Shown here: in pieces, positions 30,664-39,792 of the stretch
Position numbering within the stretch: position 1 is the first letter of the stretch
Layout: every line of letters starts with the position of its first letter
NCBI GenBank assembly: GCA_964528735.1
Contig: CAZGUV010000002.1
Coordinates: 1 to 64,000, forward strand
From: CAYNND01 sp964528735
GTDB taxonomy: Bacteria > Patescibacteriota > Minisyncoccia > Phycocordibacterales > UBA2100
DNA: 64,000 nucleotides
Reading direction: 5' to 3'
Position numbers and translations under genes: made by a program
Notes under the pieces: generated by a model
What the model was told of the DNA's origin: nothing
The model's database searches: none
Seen by the model: only the letters and a program-made list of their open reading frames with translations

Positions 30664-31800
30664 CTATTCCTCGTGCTCGAGGACTGTACCGAGTATCACT
30701 TGGGCCATCTTCTTTGCAGCATCAGGGCGTGCAAAAGCACGTGCACTTCGCGCCATGGTATCTCGGATTTCCTTTGTTTCCATGATGCGGTCAATCTCTG
30801 AGGCAAGTATGTGTGAGGTAAGGTTTTTTTGTTCGATGACTGTGCAAGCTCCAGCGCGCATGTACGCAAAAGCGTTTTTCGTCTGGTCATGAGAAATCTC
30901 TTCAGGTATTGGTACGATGATGCTTGGCAAGCCCCACTGCGCGATTTCAAAAATTCCACCAGTTCCGGCTCGTGAGACTACCAGAGATGCAGCACCTGCT
31001 GACATCTTCATTGCAAGCGCGTTAAGAAATCCGTACGTCTTATATCTCTGCGAGTACTCACTGTTATTGAGCATGACATGTGCGATACCGCGCACTTCTT
31101 CAAGGTGTGCGACACCTGTCTGGTGCACAACTTGGTACTTTGGCAAAAGAATAGACAGCGCATCGAGTACTGTGTTGTTGATTGTTTGTGCACCTGAAGA
31201 TCCGCCAAGAATAAGGATGGTAGGAATCTCTGGTGAAAGCTCGAGGAATGTGTGCATTCCCTCTTTTGCTGGGAACATAACATCTTTGCGGATAGGATTT
31301 CCGACAAGCGCAATTTTCTCACGAGGTGCTTGCATCTGGTCTTCAGTGCCTGGGTATGAAATGCCAATATATTTCGCAAACTTTGATGCGTACTTATTGG
31401 TGCGCCCGACTGAGGCATCTGACTCATGAATGATGACTGGTATGGTAAGTATGCGTGCGGCTACTACTGTCGGGAATGCTGCATAGCCACCTTTGCAAAA
31501 TACAACATCTGGGTAGAGCGAGTAGAGTTGGAAAATTGATTTGATGATTCCTACAAATGTCTTCAACATATCAAACACATTCAAAAGCGATGGATAGCGT
31601 CGAAGCTTGCCCGCTGGCGATTGAATAAAAGTTATGTTGTGCTCGGTGAGCGCTTGTGAGTCATAGGCATCAGGACCTATGTAGTAGAGTTGTGGCTCTA
31701 TGATATGTCGCTCCTCGCAGATGCGGTATATCTCTTCGGCTACCGCAATAAGTGGATAGAAATGTCCTCCGGTTCCTCCTCCTGTTAGTACTATTTTCAT
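30664..31800 (-). CDS. murG: UDP-GlcNAc transferase MurG
   Basis: MurG, 378 residues (family about 355-380). It converts lipid I to lipid II at the inner membrane face. Seen: TGGGTGGHFYPLIAVAEE glycine-rich loop 1, CKGGYAAFPTVVAARI, HESDASVGRTNK, ILGGSSGAQTIN loop 2, and VVSRAGTGGIFEIAQWGLPSIIVPIP at the donor-binding site. TACAAT lies 9 nt before the ATG, so besides read-through from ftsW it may have its own promoter. Confidence 0.95.
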   Translation of the reverse strand: MKIVLTGGGTGGHFYPLIAVAEEIYRICEERHIIEPQLYYIGPDAYDSQALTEHNITFIQSPAGKLRRYPSLLNVFDMLKTFVGIIKSIFQLYSLYPDVVFCKGGYAAFPTVVAARILTIPVIIHESDASVGRTNKYASKFAKYIGISYPGTEDQMQAPREKIALVGNPIRKDVMFPAKEGMHTFLELSPEIPTILILGGSSGAQTINNTVLDALSILLPKYQVVHQTGVAHLEEVRGIAHVMLNNSEYSQRYKTYGFLNALAMKMSAGAASLVVSRAGTGGIFEIAQWGLPSIIVPIPEEISHDQTKNAFAYMRAGACTVIEQKNLTSHILASEIDRIMETKEIRDTMARSARAFARPDAAKKMAQVILGTVLEHEE

Positions 31801-31840
31801 GGATGCCTTATTGTACGGCGTTTTTCCTATTTCTCAAAAC

Positions 31841-32950
31841 TCAAGATTTCTTTTGGTATCTTGAGATATTGAGCAAAACACCCACTGCCGCAAGTGAGAT
31901 AAGGAGAGCTGTACCGCCATGGCTCACAAAGATAAGCGGGTTGCCTGAATATGGGAGCACTCCAACAATCACCGCGATGTTTATGAATGATTGGGTGATG
32001 ATAAGGAGTGTAATCCCAGAACCGAGCAATACACCAAACATGTCAGGTGCGCGAACTGATAGTGTGATACCACGCAGTGCAAAGAGCAAAAACGCGAGCA
32101 CTAAGATACATGAACCCAAAAATCCAAACTCCTCCGCAAAAACAGCAAAAATCGAGTCGCCTACAGGCTCAGGGAGGTAGCCAAATTTCTGTACGCTCTG
32201 TCCAAAGCCTCGTCCGAGAAATCCTCCTGATCCAACAGCGATGAGTGATTGGTTTGCTTGGTAGCCGCTTCCGAGTACATCAGCAGATGGGTTCATAAAC
32301 GAAAGGACTCGTTCTCGCGCGTGAGGCTTTACATATAAAATAAGAGAGAGTCCGATAAGAGCAACAAGTATCACAACCGCCATATCTCGATACCTCATAC
32401 CCGCCATGTAAAAAACACCAAAAGTCGCAGCGCCGATGATAAGCAAAACATCTATATCCGGCTGAAGAAGTAAGAGCACGCATGGGAGTGCGAGTATTGC
32501 CCCCAGTCCTCCGAGTGCGTAGTACGTGTGTGTCCTAATCTCCTTTGCAAAACCTGCGCCGTATGATGCAGCGGCGAGTATGACGGCATATTTCAAAAGT
32601 TCGGCAGGTTGAAATGTAGCGAAGTACATATCAAGCCATCGGGTCGCACCCTTTGCGGTGATTCCAAAACCAGGAACAAAAACAAGCGCGGTCATGAGCA
32701 AGCCAAATGCATACAAGTACGGTGCATAGTTTCGATAGAGTGTGTAATGTACCGAACGTGTCACGTACAGTGCAATTCCCCCACCGCAAAGCCCAAGAAT
32801 AAATTGGTTGCCAATAATATTCATAATCGATACCGTGCCACCCGCGAGTAGTCCAAGTGAAGCAGAAAGAAATATGAGAAAACCGCCGATCGCCAAGGAG
32901 ACTGTCAGGATAGAAAGTAGTTTGTCTGGTGGTGCAGTCTTTCGTGCCAT
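31841..32950 (-). CDS. ftsW: Lipid II polymerase FtsW (SEDS family)
   Basis: SEDS-family glycosyltransferase, 369 residues with about ten transmembrane helices. Signature pieces are GATRWLDM with the catalytic-type region before it, FQPAELLKYAVIL, LLLLQPDIDVLL with the conserved Asp, and NIAVIVGVLPYSGNPLIFVSHGGTALL near the end. The position between mraY and murG supports FtsW rather than RodA. TATAAC lies 6 nt before the ATG (32957-32962). Confidence 0.92.
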   Translation of the reverse strand: MARKTAPPDKLLSILTVSLAIGGFLIFLSASLGLLAGGTVSIMNIIGNQFILGLCGGGIALYVTRSVHYTLYRNYAPYLYAFGLLMTALVFVPGFGITAKGATRWLDMYFATFQPAELLKYAVILAAASYGAGFAKEIRTHTYYALGGLGAILALPCVLLLLQPDIDVLLIIGAATFGVFYMAGMRYRDMAVVILVALIGLSLILYVKPHARERVLSFMNPSADVLGSGYQANQSLIAVGSGGFLGRGFGQSVQKFGYLPEPVGDSIFAVFAEEFGFLGSCILVLAFLLFALRGITLSVRAPDMFGVLLGSGITLLIITQSFINIAVIVGVLPYSGNPLIFVSHGGTALLISLAAVGVLLNISRYQKKS

Positions 32951-33003
32951 GCAGTAGTTATACCACTACTTCCCCACAGTGCATGCTCTCTGCTGTATAT
33001 ATG

Positions 33004-34065
33004 TTAGCCGATTACGGCAAAGACGACGCCGACAAGTGCACACATCCATGACACAACCCAGTATCGCATCGTTACTTTGTAGCTTGGCCAACCGATTGCC
33101 TCAAAGTGATGGTGGAGTGGTGCAATCCGAAGAAGCTTTTTTCCATAGATTTTTTTATACATGAGCTGAGCAATAACAGAAAGTACGGTGACGACAAGTG
33201 GAAAGCCGATTATAAGTAGTGCAGAGATGCCAATACCTCCTCCCATTGCGTCAGTCATACATGCGACTACTGCAAGAGTAAGCGTGAGCGCCATGGTGCC
33301 CGTTTCTGTCATGTAGAAGCGTGCGGGCGGGATGTTGTACCATAGAAAAGCAAGGAGCGACCCGACAATCATCGAACAAAATGCAGCGAGGTCATACTGT
33401 TGCTGTTGAAATGCAACGATAGCGTAGGCGGTAAATATTGATGAAAAGACACCACCTGAGAGTCCATCAATACCGTCGATGATTCCACTTGCGTAAATGC
33501 ACATAGCAAAAAACATAAAAAATGGAATGAGTAGTGGTCCGATGAGCCATACGCCTGCAAACGGAATACTAATCCCAACTACACCAACTTTCGCAAAAAA
33601 CCACCATCCTATAAAGCCAGAAAGTCCCGCGACAATACTGAGCCGAACTCTGAGCGAAATCCCCTTCGCCTCAGGTCTGCAATCGAGTATGTCATTTATA
33701 AATCCAACACACGCGCCTATAAGAAGAGCCGCGAGAGGAATCCACGTCTGCGAACGTGACAAAAAATTAAATTTTACTTCTCCTACAACCGGAAACAGAG
33801 GTGCAAGAAGTGCGATAGCGACAATAGTTATAAGAGAGCTGCCCCATACGACGATACCCCCCATGCGTGGCGTCTTCTTCTCTCCTTCGAGCTTGAGCTT
33901 GTTGAATTCGTGCGCCACGCTACCATCCATTGCTGTCTTCCCTGGCTTCTTTTTCCACATTTTGTACTCGTAGAGGTACTTAGTTACGAGTGGGGTCATA
34001 AGTACTCCAATCACGAATGCGAGCGCAGGAGGAATGAGAACTTTGAGGATATCTACGGGCACCAT
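33004..34065 (-). CDS. mraY: Phospho-MurNAc-pentapeptide transferase MraY
   Basis: MraY, 353 residues with about ten helices, making lipid I from undecaprenyl phosphate. Motifs: KKTPRMGGIVVW, FINDILDCR (the D-D pair), SGIIDGIDGLSGGVFS, and APLHHHFEAIGWP near the C terminus, the three-histidine loop. A longer upstream reading overlaps the divergent aquaporin promoter; the ATG at 34065 has TATACT (34073-34078) 7 nt upstream. First gene of the mraY-ftsW-murG-gltX direction. Confidence 0.94.
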   Translation of the reverse strand: MVPVDILKVLIPPALAFVIGVLMTPLVTKYLYEYKMWKKKPGKTAMDGSVAHEFNKLKLEGEKKTPRMGGIVVWGSSLITIVAIALLAPLFPVVGEVKFNFLSRSQTWIPLAALLIGACVGFINDILDCRPEAKGISLRVRLSIVAGLSGFIGWWFFAKVGVVGISIPFAGVWLIGPLLIPFFMFFAMCIYASGIIDGIDGLSGGVFSSIFTAYAIVAFQQQQYDLAAFCSMIVGSLLAFLWYNIPPARFYMTETGTMALTLTLAVVACMTDAMGGGIGISALLIIGFPLVVTVLSVIAQLMYKKIYGKKLLRIAPLHHHFEAIGWPSYKVTMRYWVVSWMCALVGVVFAVIG

Positions 34066-34072
34066 GGGCGAT

Positions 34073-34120
34073 AGTATATACCCAATGTATTGCGCAGCAA
34101 CTACGCCTCGGTGGTATACT
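34073..34120. promoter_or_regulatory. Divergent promoter pair, mraY and aquaporin genes
   Basis: Minus strand TATACT (34078-34073) is 7 nt before the mraY ATG. Plus strand TGG-TATACT (34115-34120) is 8 nt before the aquaporin ATG. Neither gene has a Shine-Dalgarno. Confidence 0.65.
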
Positions 34121-34128
34121 CTAGGTCT

Positions 34129-34734
34129 ATGATGATTCATTCAAGACACATTGCGGAAGCCTTTGGAACAGGTATTCTCGCGTTATCAGTTGCTCTCTCA
34201 GTACAATCAGGAAGTTCATTGCCGGTGAGCACAGCGGTATTGGCAGCGCTGATTGTCGGTGTATACGTGTTTACTATTGGTGCACTTACCGGAACACACT
34301 TAAACCCGGCGGTGACGCTCGCACAGTTGGCACAAAAGCGCATCGGAAGTATGGATGCACTCTATTACATTGGTGCACAAGTTGTTGGAGCTGTTGTCGC
34401 AGGACTTATTGTACACGGCATGGGCATTGTAAAAATTGCACAAATATTTACATTTAATCCAGCGGTCTTTATTTCTGAAATCTTCGGCGCACTCATGCTT
34501 ATGTTTGGTATTGCCTCAGTGGTGACTGGAAGAGTTACCACTCACGGTGCCCCATTCGTTATCGGAGGGTCACTCCTCATTGGTATCATGCTTGCGCTCC
34601 TCATGGGTGGTATCGGCATTCTCAATCCGGCAGTAGCACTCGCACTTGGTGAGTTTTCTATTGACACATTCTTGGGTCCAATCATTGGAGCAACGATAGG
34701 AATGTACTTCTATACACTACTCACTGATAAGTAG
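34129..34734 (+). CDS. MIP-family aquaporin/glycerol channel
   Basis: A 201-residue major intrinsic protein with six helices and both half-helix NPA motifs: HLNPAVTLAQLA near residue 58 and ILNPAVALALG near residue 163. Shorter than the usual 230-280 residues because connecting loops are trimmed. The Asp that marks glycerol channels after the second NPA (NPARD) is absent (NPAVA), so selectivity cannot be called; water or small solutes are likely. Two ATG codons, 34129 and 34132, are both possible. A terminator follows. Confidence 0.9.
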   Translation: MMIHSRHIAEAFGTGILALSVALSVQSGSSLPVSTAVLAALIVGVYVFTIGALTGTHLNPAVTLAQLAQKRIGSMDALYYIGAQVVGAVVAGLIVHGMGIVKIAQIFTFNPAVFISEIFGALMLMFGIASVVTGRVTTHGAPFVIGGSLLIGIMLALLMGGIGILNPAVALALGEFSIDTFLGPIIGATIGMYFYTLLTDK

Positions 34735-34753
34735 TCCTGACACGAGCTTTATG

Positions 34754-34779
34754 AAAAGACCCCGAATGGGGTCTTTTTT
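34754..34779. terminator. Bidirectional terminator, aquaporin/dacA
   Basis: AAAAGACCCC / GGGGTCTTTT stem with a GAAT loop and T-run on both strands. Confidence 0.85.
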
Positions 34780-35746
34780 ATCGGAGTGCTTCGACAATCG
34801 CCTTCACATCAGTGAAGCGAGATTCTTTTGTTGACCCAAGGACTACGACAGAGACGGGTTCATTTATCGAACGGTCAAAAACAATCGCGAGGTTACCTCC
34901 AGCGAGATCGGTGTAGCCGGTCTTTCCACCAAGGAGTGAAGGAATCTCAGGAATTGCTTCGTTTGTGTTTCTTGCTGCGTGTGTGATACCTGACACTGAA
35001 GTAAATGTGTCATACGGTCGCATCGTTGCTTCGATAAGTTCTGGCTTTCGTTTGGTGATGTACGCAAGGAGTTGTCCGATATCTCGCGCTGTTCCGTAAG
35101 CACCAGCGTTGACTGGGCTTGTATCAAGTCCAGTTTCATCGATGAACTCAAGACTAGTGAGTCCGAGTCCTTCAGCGCGCTCGTTCATAAGACGTATGAA
35201 TGCAACTCGCTCAGTTTCACCATCCCGAGCTTCCTTTTGCCCCACATGTTTTGAGAGAGCAACCGCGGCATCATTTGAAGAGGTAATGAGCATGAAATCT
35301 ACAAGATCCTTCGCTCTCCACTGTTCTGATGCGAAGAGGGTGCTATCCCCTTCTTCGTTGAGTGCATCGCGAGTTACTGTGATGACTTCGTCATCGTTCA
35401 TGTACTCAAGTGTTACAAGTGCAGTCATGAGCTTCGTAACGGATGCAAGAGGCATAATCTCTGACGAGTTCTTTTCAAAGAGTACTGTGTTGTGTGTTAT
35501 GTCTAACACGTAGACACCTCGTGCTGCGAGCTGTCCAGGGTCTTTAATTGGCTCTACAAGAGGTACATCTGGCTCGATGGGGGTATTCTTCAAGTTGACT
35601 GCTCCGCTCACCTGCGCGCCCAATTTTTGAGCTTCTGAGCTCAGCTTGTCATCAAATGTAGTATACGAACCAAGTGCAGAGCCAACCACGAAAATCGCAA
35701 TTGCGACAAAGGAGTAAATTGCAATATATTTCTGTATTTTGTTCAC
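34778..35746 (-). CDS. D-alanyl-D-alanine carboxypeptidase (S11)
   Basis: Low-molecular-weight PBP, 322 residues. One N-terminal membrane helix (SFVAIAIFVVGSALGS), then the S11 domain with SVTK (Ser-x-x-Lys, near residue 104), SSND (Ser-x-Asn) and GGKTGYTD (Lys-Thr-Gly). It trims pentapeptide stems. The start codon is GTG, and TAGACT (35753-35758) lies 6 nt before it; the spacing rule seen at other genes therefore supports this GTG. Adjacent to the scpB end of another transcript. Confidence 0.92.
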   Translation of the reverse strand: MNKIQKYIAIYSFVAIAIFVVGSALGSYTTFDDKLSSEAQKLGAQVSGAVNLKNTPIEPDVPLVEPIKDPGQLAARGVYVLDITHNTVLFEKNSSEIMPLASVTKLMTALVTLEYMNDDEVITVTRDALNEEGDSTLFASEQWRAKDLVDFMLITSSNDAAVALSKHVGQKEARDGETERVAFIRLMNERAEGLGLTSLEFIDETGLDTSPVNAGAYGTARDIGQLLAYITKRKPELIEATMRPYDTFTSVSGITHAARNTNEAIPEIPSLLGGKTGYTDLAGGNLAIVFDRSINEPVSVVVLGSTKESRFTDVKAIVEALR

Positions 35747-35794
35747 TGAAAGAGTCTAGCGTATCTTCGACACTATGGCAATGCGTTAAGCCTT

Positions 35795-36373
35795 TTATTC
35801 GTTGCTATCGGTATCGACCTCAGGTACTTCGTGTGTGTTTGTTACGCTCATGCGCTGCTCGAATGCTTTCAATGATTCTTGGATTGATTCGCGGTTCGGG
35901 ACGTCATTACTGTTTTGTATCCCGAGATGAGCGAGTGCTTCAGGAGATGCTTCGTAGTATGCAGATGGACCGTCCTGAGTTTTTGTAATCAACCCTCTCA
36001 TACGCAAGTTTCTGAGTGAAAATGATGAGTTTACACCTCGAATGGTGTCGATTTCTGCTTGAGTACTCTTCCCGCGGTAGAACAGTATTCCGATGACCTC
36101 AAGTGAGGCAGGCCCTATTTCCTTTGCGAGTGAATCTTTGTGCATTTTTTCGATAAACTGAGCACATTCTGGTGCGACTCGGAGTGATACTTCTGAGTCA
36201 TTTGAAATACAGACAATACCCCTTCCTTGATAGAGTGCCGTGAGGTTCTGTACCTCTACGCGCACATCTTCAAGTGAAGCGCCAGTGACTTGCGTGAGTT
36301 CTTTATATGTCGCACTTCCCCCTTCGTAGAAAAGATATGCCTCGATTTTTTGAACTAGTGTTGCGTCAGTCAT
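35795..36373 (-). CDS. scpB: Segregation and condensation protein ScpB
   Basis: ScpB, 192 residues, two winged-helix domains: YLFYEGGSATYKELTQVTG near the start and VIGILFYRGKSTQAEIDTIRGVNSSFSLRNLRMRGLI in the second half (the family VNS pattern). It partners ScpA and SMC in chromosome compaction. It begins one base after the scpA stop. The acidic C-terminal tail is typical. Confidence 0.93.
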   Translation of the reverse strand: MTDATLVQKIEAYLFYEGGSATYKELTQVTGASLEDVRVEVQNLTALYQGRGIVCISNDSEVSLRVAPECAQFIEKMHKDSLAKEIGPASLEVIGILFYRGKSTQAEIDTIRGVNSSFSLRNLRMRGLITKTQDGPSAYYEASPEALAHLGIQNSNDVPNRESIQESLKAFEQRMSVTNTHEVPEVDTDSNE

Positions 36374-36374
36374 A

Positions 36375-37097
36375 TTAGTTGTTTGTTTGAATCATCATGA
36401 TGTCGTCTGTATGACCTTGCTGTTCAGCTTCAACCATACCAAGCTTTACAAGCTCAAGCAACGCAAGAAAAAGCACTACGACATCGTTTCTGTGGCTTCC
36501 AGATGCTGTTGTTCGAAACGATGTGTGTGTTGAACTTTTGAGAACTCGCTGCTTTATTCTCTCAATCATTTCCTCAATGCTTACTGTTTTATGAACGGTT
36601 GCTTTCGGGTGACTTTTTGTAAAGACAGGTAATGCTACAATCAGTTCGTGTAAGGATTTTTGGATATGCTCAAGTGTAAAGTCCTGCGAGGGTGCAAAGC
36701 ACACTTCACGGGCCGGCTCTCGCCTAAAGCTCATCAAGTATGTACTACCCCACTGCTGTTCAATACGCTTTGCGGCCTTCTTGTAAACTGCATAGCGCTC
36801 AAGTGCAAACGTCAAATCCTCTACCTGCACCTCCTCCTCTTCAGTAAGATGAAAGTCAGGCAAAAGCGAGCGAGACTTGATGAGTAGCAATGTGGCGGCG
36901 ATAGCCACATAGGATGCTCTGTCATAGAGCGGGACCGCGTGAGTCTTGAGATACTCAATGTATGCATCAGCAACCTCAGCAAGTGAGACTTCATTTATGA
37001 ACAACTTTCTTTTCTCCACCAATTCAAGGAGCACATCGAGTGGCCCGTTGAAATTCATAACATTGAGTGTAAATGGTTGAACTGTTTCTGTCGTCAT
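36375..37097 (-). CDS. scpA: Segregation and condensation protein ScpA
   Basis: ScpA, 240 residues, the kleisin of the SMC-ScpAB complex. N-terminal SMC-neck binding region FNGPLDVLLELVEKRKLFINEVSLAEVADAY, a central helical region with LLLIKSRSLLPD, and a C-terminal winged helix (VVLFLALLELVKLGMVEAEQ) for the SMC head. It follows the M29 peptidase gene by 2 nt and precedes scpB by 1 nt. Confidence 0.94.
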   Translation of the reverse strand: MTTETVQPFTLNVMNFNGPLDVLLELVEKRKLFINEVSLAEVADAYIEYLKTHAVPLYDRASYVAIAATLLLIKSRSLLPDFHLTEEEEVQVEDLTFALERYAVYKKAAKRIEQQWGSTYLMSFRREPAREVCFAPSQDFTLEHIQKSLHELIVALPVFTKSHPKATVHKTVSIEEMIERIKQRVLKSSTHTSFRTTASGSHRNDVVVLFLALLELVKLGMVEAEQQGHTDDIMMIQTNN

Positions 37098-37099
37098 GA

Positions 37100-38329
37100 C
37101 TACAGGGTGAATTGCCCCTCTTTATATAGTACCACCTCACTTCCATCATGCATGTGTGCAATGACAGTGCGTGGTGCAGTAGAAATGATATCGGTGTGAA
37201 CAGACGAATCGTTGAAACCCAAATCCGCAAACTCCTCTTGTGTCATATCTGACAGCGCACCGGTGCATGTACTTTTGTATGCCATCCCAAGCGCTATGTG
37301 AGTATTTCCATACGGTCCACCGATATTTTCATCGTAGAGTGTCTCCGCCATAAACTTCGTTATTCGCGAGGTACGTCTATCAGTGAGTGAAAATTCACCA
37401 ATCTTGTCAGCACCCGGAGTACGAATCATTTCCTTGAGAAGCTTTTCGTTCGTCTTTGCCGTTGCCTTCACTACTTTTCCATCTTTGAATGTTAGTTCAA
37501 TACCAGTGATTCTGTTTCCATATCGATAGAGTGGTTGATTGAATCGAATCCAGCCGTTAGTGCCTCTCCAGTCCGGTGATGTAAATATTTCAAAGCTTGG
37601 AATATTTGCACCACTTCCGCCAAGCCACGCACGCTTTTTCCCGAGTGAAATCCAAAGATCCACGTCTTTACCCACCATGTGAAGCTTGTCGATGTTGTGA
37701 GAGATTGCGTTAAGTTTGCCGCGCGCTCCTTCAATCATATTGAAGACCTTCTTCCACTCTTTAATCGGATCTTTTTTGTCCAAGAAGCATGCCTTTATGA
37801 TTTGGTCCCAGTACTGCTTGTGAGTCATTCCTGCCTCCTTCGCCATACCTTCGGTACCAAAAAGTGCGATAGTCCATGAAAACTTACCTTTCAACTCTTT
37901 CTCACTCTCCCAATCACGAAACTGCTTCCATGCCTTACCGCGTCGCATGATTTTTTTCGGGTCTATACCTTTGAGCTCATGAGGATCCTTGTGCGCAAGG
38001 ATGTGTATTGAATGATCGATTTCATCGACAAGACCTTTTACGTAGCGAGCCGGAAACCAATCAATCTGCTCGTCATTTGCAAGCATGAAAAACTCGCGGG
38101 TGCCTGAGCGTCTACTTGCGGTGCCGTCAGGAAGAAAGTTTGGGATGACATGTCCTCCTGCCCTAATTATTTCGTTCCGTACCTCGACAAACAAATCGCG
38201 CGCTGCCTCCGGTGCATTGAGGTGCACCACTTCCCCCTTTCGTATTCCTGATCCGCCATTGAGTGCAAAGCGAACAAGTACTTTCGCGTAACGTTGCAAA
38301 ATAAGTCTACTCGGTGTGTACGTAGCCAT
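37100..38329 (-). CDS. M29-family metallo-aminopeptidase
   Basis: A 409-residue thermophilic-aminopeptidase (AmpS/PepS, M29) type enzyme. Seen in order: GGSGIRKGEVVHLNAP start, EFFMLANDEQIDWF, the two-metal ligands in GANIPSFEIFTSP (Glu), KIGEFSLTD (Glu), GPYGNTHIALGMAY (His) and NDSSVHTDIIS (His, Asp). It removes N-terminal residues from peptides, useful for a host-dependent cell taking up peptides (inference). Sits between aspS and scpA with 2-nt gaps on either side. Confidence 0.92.
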   Translation of the reverse strand: MATYTPSRLILQRYAKVLVRFALNGGSGIRKGEVVHLNAPEAARDLFVEVRNEIIRAGGHVIPNFLPDGTASRRSGTREFFMLANDEQIDWFPARYVKGLVDEIDHSIHILAHKDPHELKGIDPKKIMRRGKAWKQFRDWESEKELKGKFSWTIALFGTEGMAKEAGMTHKQYWDQIIKACFLDKKDPIKEWKKVFNMIEGARGKLNAISHNIDKLHMVGKDVDLWISLGKKRAWLGGSGANIPSFEIFTSPDWRGTNGWIRFNQPLYRYGNRITGIELTFKDGKVVKATAKTNEKLLKEMIRTPGADKIGEFSLTDRRTSRITKFMAETLYDENIGGPYGNTHIALGMAYKSTCTGALSDMTQEEFADLGFNDSSVHTDIISTAPRTVIAHMHDGSEVVLYKEGQFTL

Positions 38330-38331
38330 GG

Positions 38332-39678
38332 TTATTCGGTTATTTCTGCGTTAAGTCGTTTGTCGATTCGAGTCATATCTCGAGGGAATGCTGATGCCTC
38401 TTTTACGTTTTTTAGCTCGAGCATGCGAGCAGTGAATCGCTCGAGTCCTGTTGAGCATCCACCATGTGGAGGCATGCCTGATTTGAATGCCTCGAGATAG
38501 AATGTGAACTTTTCTGGATCCATGCCCCGCTCCTTTATTCTTCCAACCAGCTCTTCATATTCATGAATTCGCTGTGAACCACTGTTTATCTCGAGTCCCC
38601 TGAAGAGCAAATCAAAACTCTTTGAGAATCCAGGACGTGCGTCATCAGCGTACGTATAAAATGCTCGCTTCTTTGTTGGGAAATGTGTAATAAACACAAA
38701 GTCCGTGCCTTTTTCACGCGCTGACCACTCACAGATGAGTCGTTCGTGCTCTGGTTCCATATCTGGTTCGCCTACACAGGTAAGGTTGTACTCCTTTTCG
38801 AGGATTTCTTGTGCTTCGGTAAGAGTGAGTTGTACAAACGACTCCCCCAAAAGTGGTACTGTTGTACCCATTCGTGCAAAGAGTGGTGCATGCTTCTTTT
38901 CTACCTCAATCACTACTGAACGCACAACTTTTTCAAGCATCGCCATTACTTCAGTGTGGTCATCAATAAAGCCCATTTCAAAATCCATCTGTGTAAGTTC
39001 ACTCAGGTGACGTGTGGTTGCTGATTTTTCTGCTCGGAAGATTTTTGCAATAGTGAATGATCGCTCGAATGGCCCCACCATAATCTGTTTGTAGAATTGT
39101 GGACTTGTCGCAAGGTATGCGTCGTGATCATTGTAGTAGTGCACTTTGAAAACAGCAGAACCTCCTTCAGCGTCACCACCAACAAGCGCAGGAGCTTGGA
39201 ATTCGGTGAACCCTTCAGTGCGGAGTGTTTCTCTGTATGTGTTCACAATCGTGCCTTGGACAGTGAAAATATCTCGAGCGCGCTGTTGGCGAAGTGTGAG
39301 TGGCAAATGGTCAAAATAGGTCTCAATGTTTACATCGGCTTCAATCTCAAATGGAAGCTCATGCGCTGTTCCAAGGACAGTGAGGCTCTGAATTTGCAAT
39401 TCGAGTGTACCGTTCATCTCTTCAGGCTTCTTTGTTTTTTCACCTCGCTCAACAACGGTACCGGTTATAGATACCGGACTTTGAATCCGAGCCTTGTCTG
39501 TTGATGCAAAAGCCTCTGCAGCGCTTGCATGTACAACTGCCTGAATAATACCTGTTCTATCACGGACGACTAAAAAGATAAGTTTGCCATGGTCACGCCT
39601 GATATCTACCATGCCCGCTACCGTAACAGTCTCACCTATGTGTGCGGTAAGTTCTCCTAAAAGTGTTCTGTCTTTCAT
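38332..39678 (-). CDS. aspS: Aspartyl-tRNA synthetase, archaeal/eukaryal type
   Basis: Class II synthetase, 448 residues. N-terminal OB anticodon domain (VAGMVDIRRDHGKLIFLVVRD), motif 2 FRAEKSATTRHLSELTQMDFEM, and motif 3 GGCSTGLERFTARML. The bacterial GAD insertion is absent and the length matches archaeal-type AspRS (about 430-450), not bacterial AspRS (about 590). Such enzymes are often non-discriminating and also charge tRNA-Asn. First gene of aspS-pepM29-scpA-scpB, an odd mix that suggests operon rearrangement. Confidence 0.93.
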   Translation of the reverse strand: MKDRTLLGELTAHIGETVTVAGMVDIRRDHGKLIFLVVRDRTGIIQAVVHASAAEAFASTDKARIQSPVSITGTVVERGEKTKKPEEMNGTLELQIQSLTVLGTAHELPFEIEADVNIETYFDHLPLTLRQQRARDIFTVQGTIVNTYRETLRTEGFTEFQAPALVGGDAEGGSAVFKVHYYNDHDAYLATSPQFYKQIMVGPFERSFTIAKIFRAEKSATTRHLSELTQMDFEMGFIDDHTEVMAMLEKVVRSVVIEVEKKHAPLFARMGTTVPLLGESFVQLTLTEAQEILEKEYNLTCVGEPDMEPEHERLICEWSAREKGTDFVFITHFPTKKRAFYTYADDARPGFSKSFDLLFRGLEINSGSQRIHEYEELVGRIKERGMDPEKFTFYLEAFKSGMPPHGGCSTGLERFTARMLELKNVKEASAFPRDMTRIDKRLNAEITE

Positions 39679-39792
39679 ATTAAAGTATTGTTTCTGTAAT
39701 AAATGTACTATGCGATTGTGTATGAAGTATATGCCGTTGAAACGGCATTTGTGTTGCGATTGGTTGAAGTTAAGACTCGCATACTCATAACG

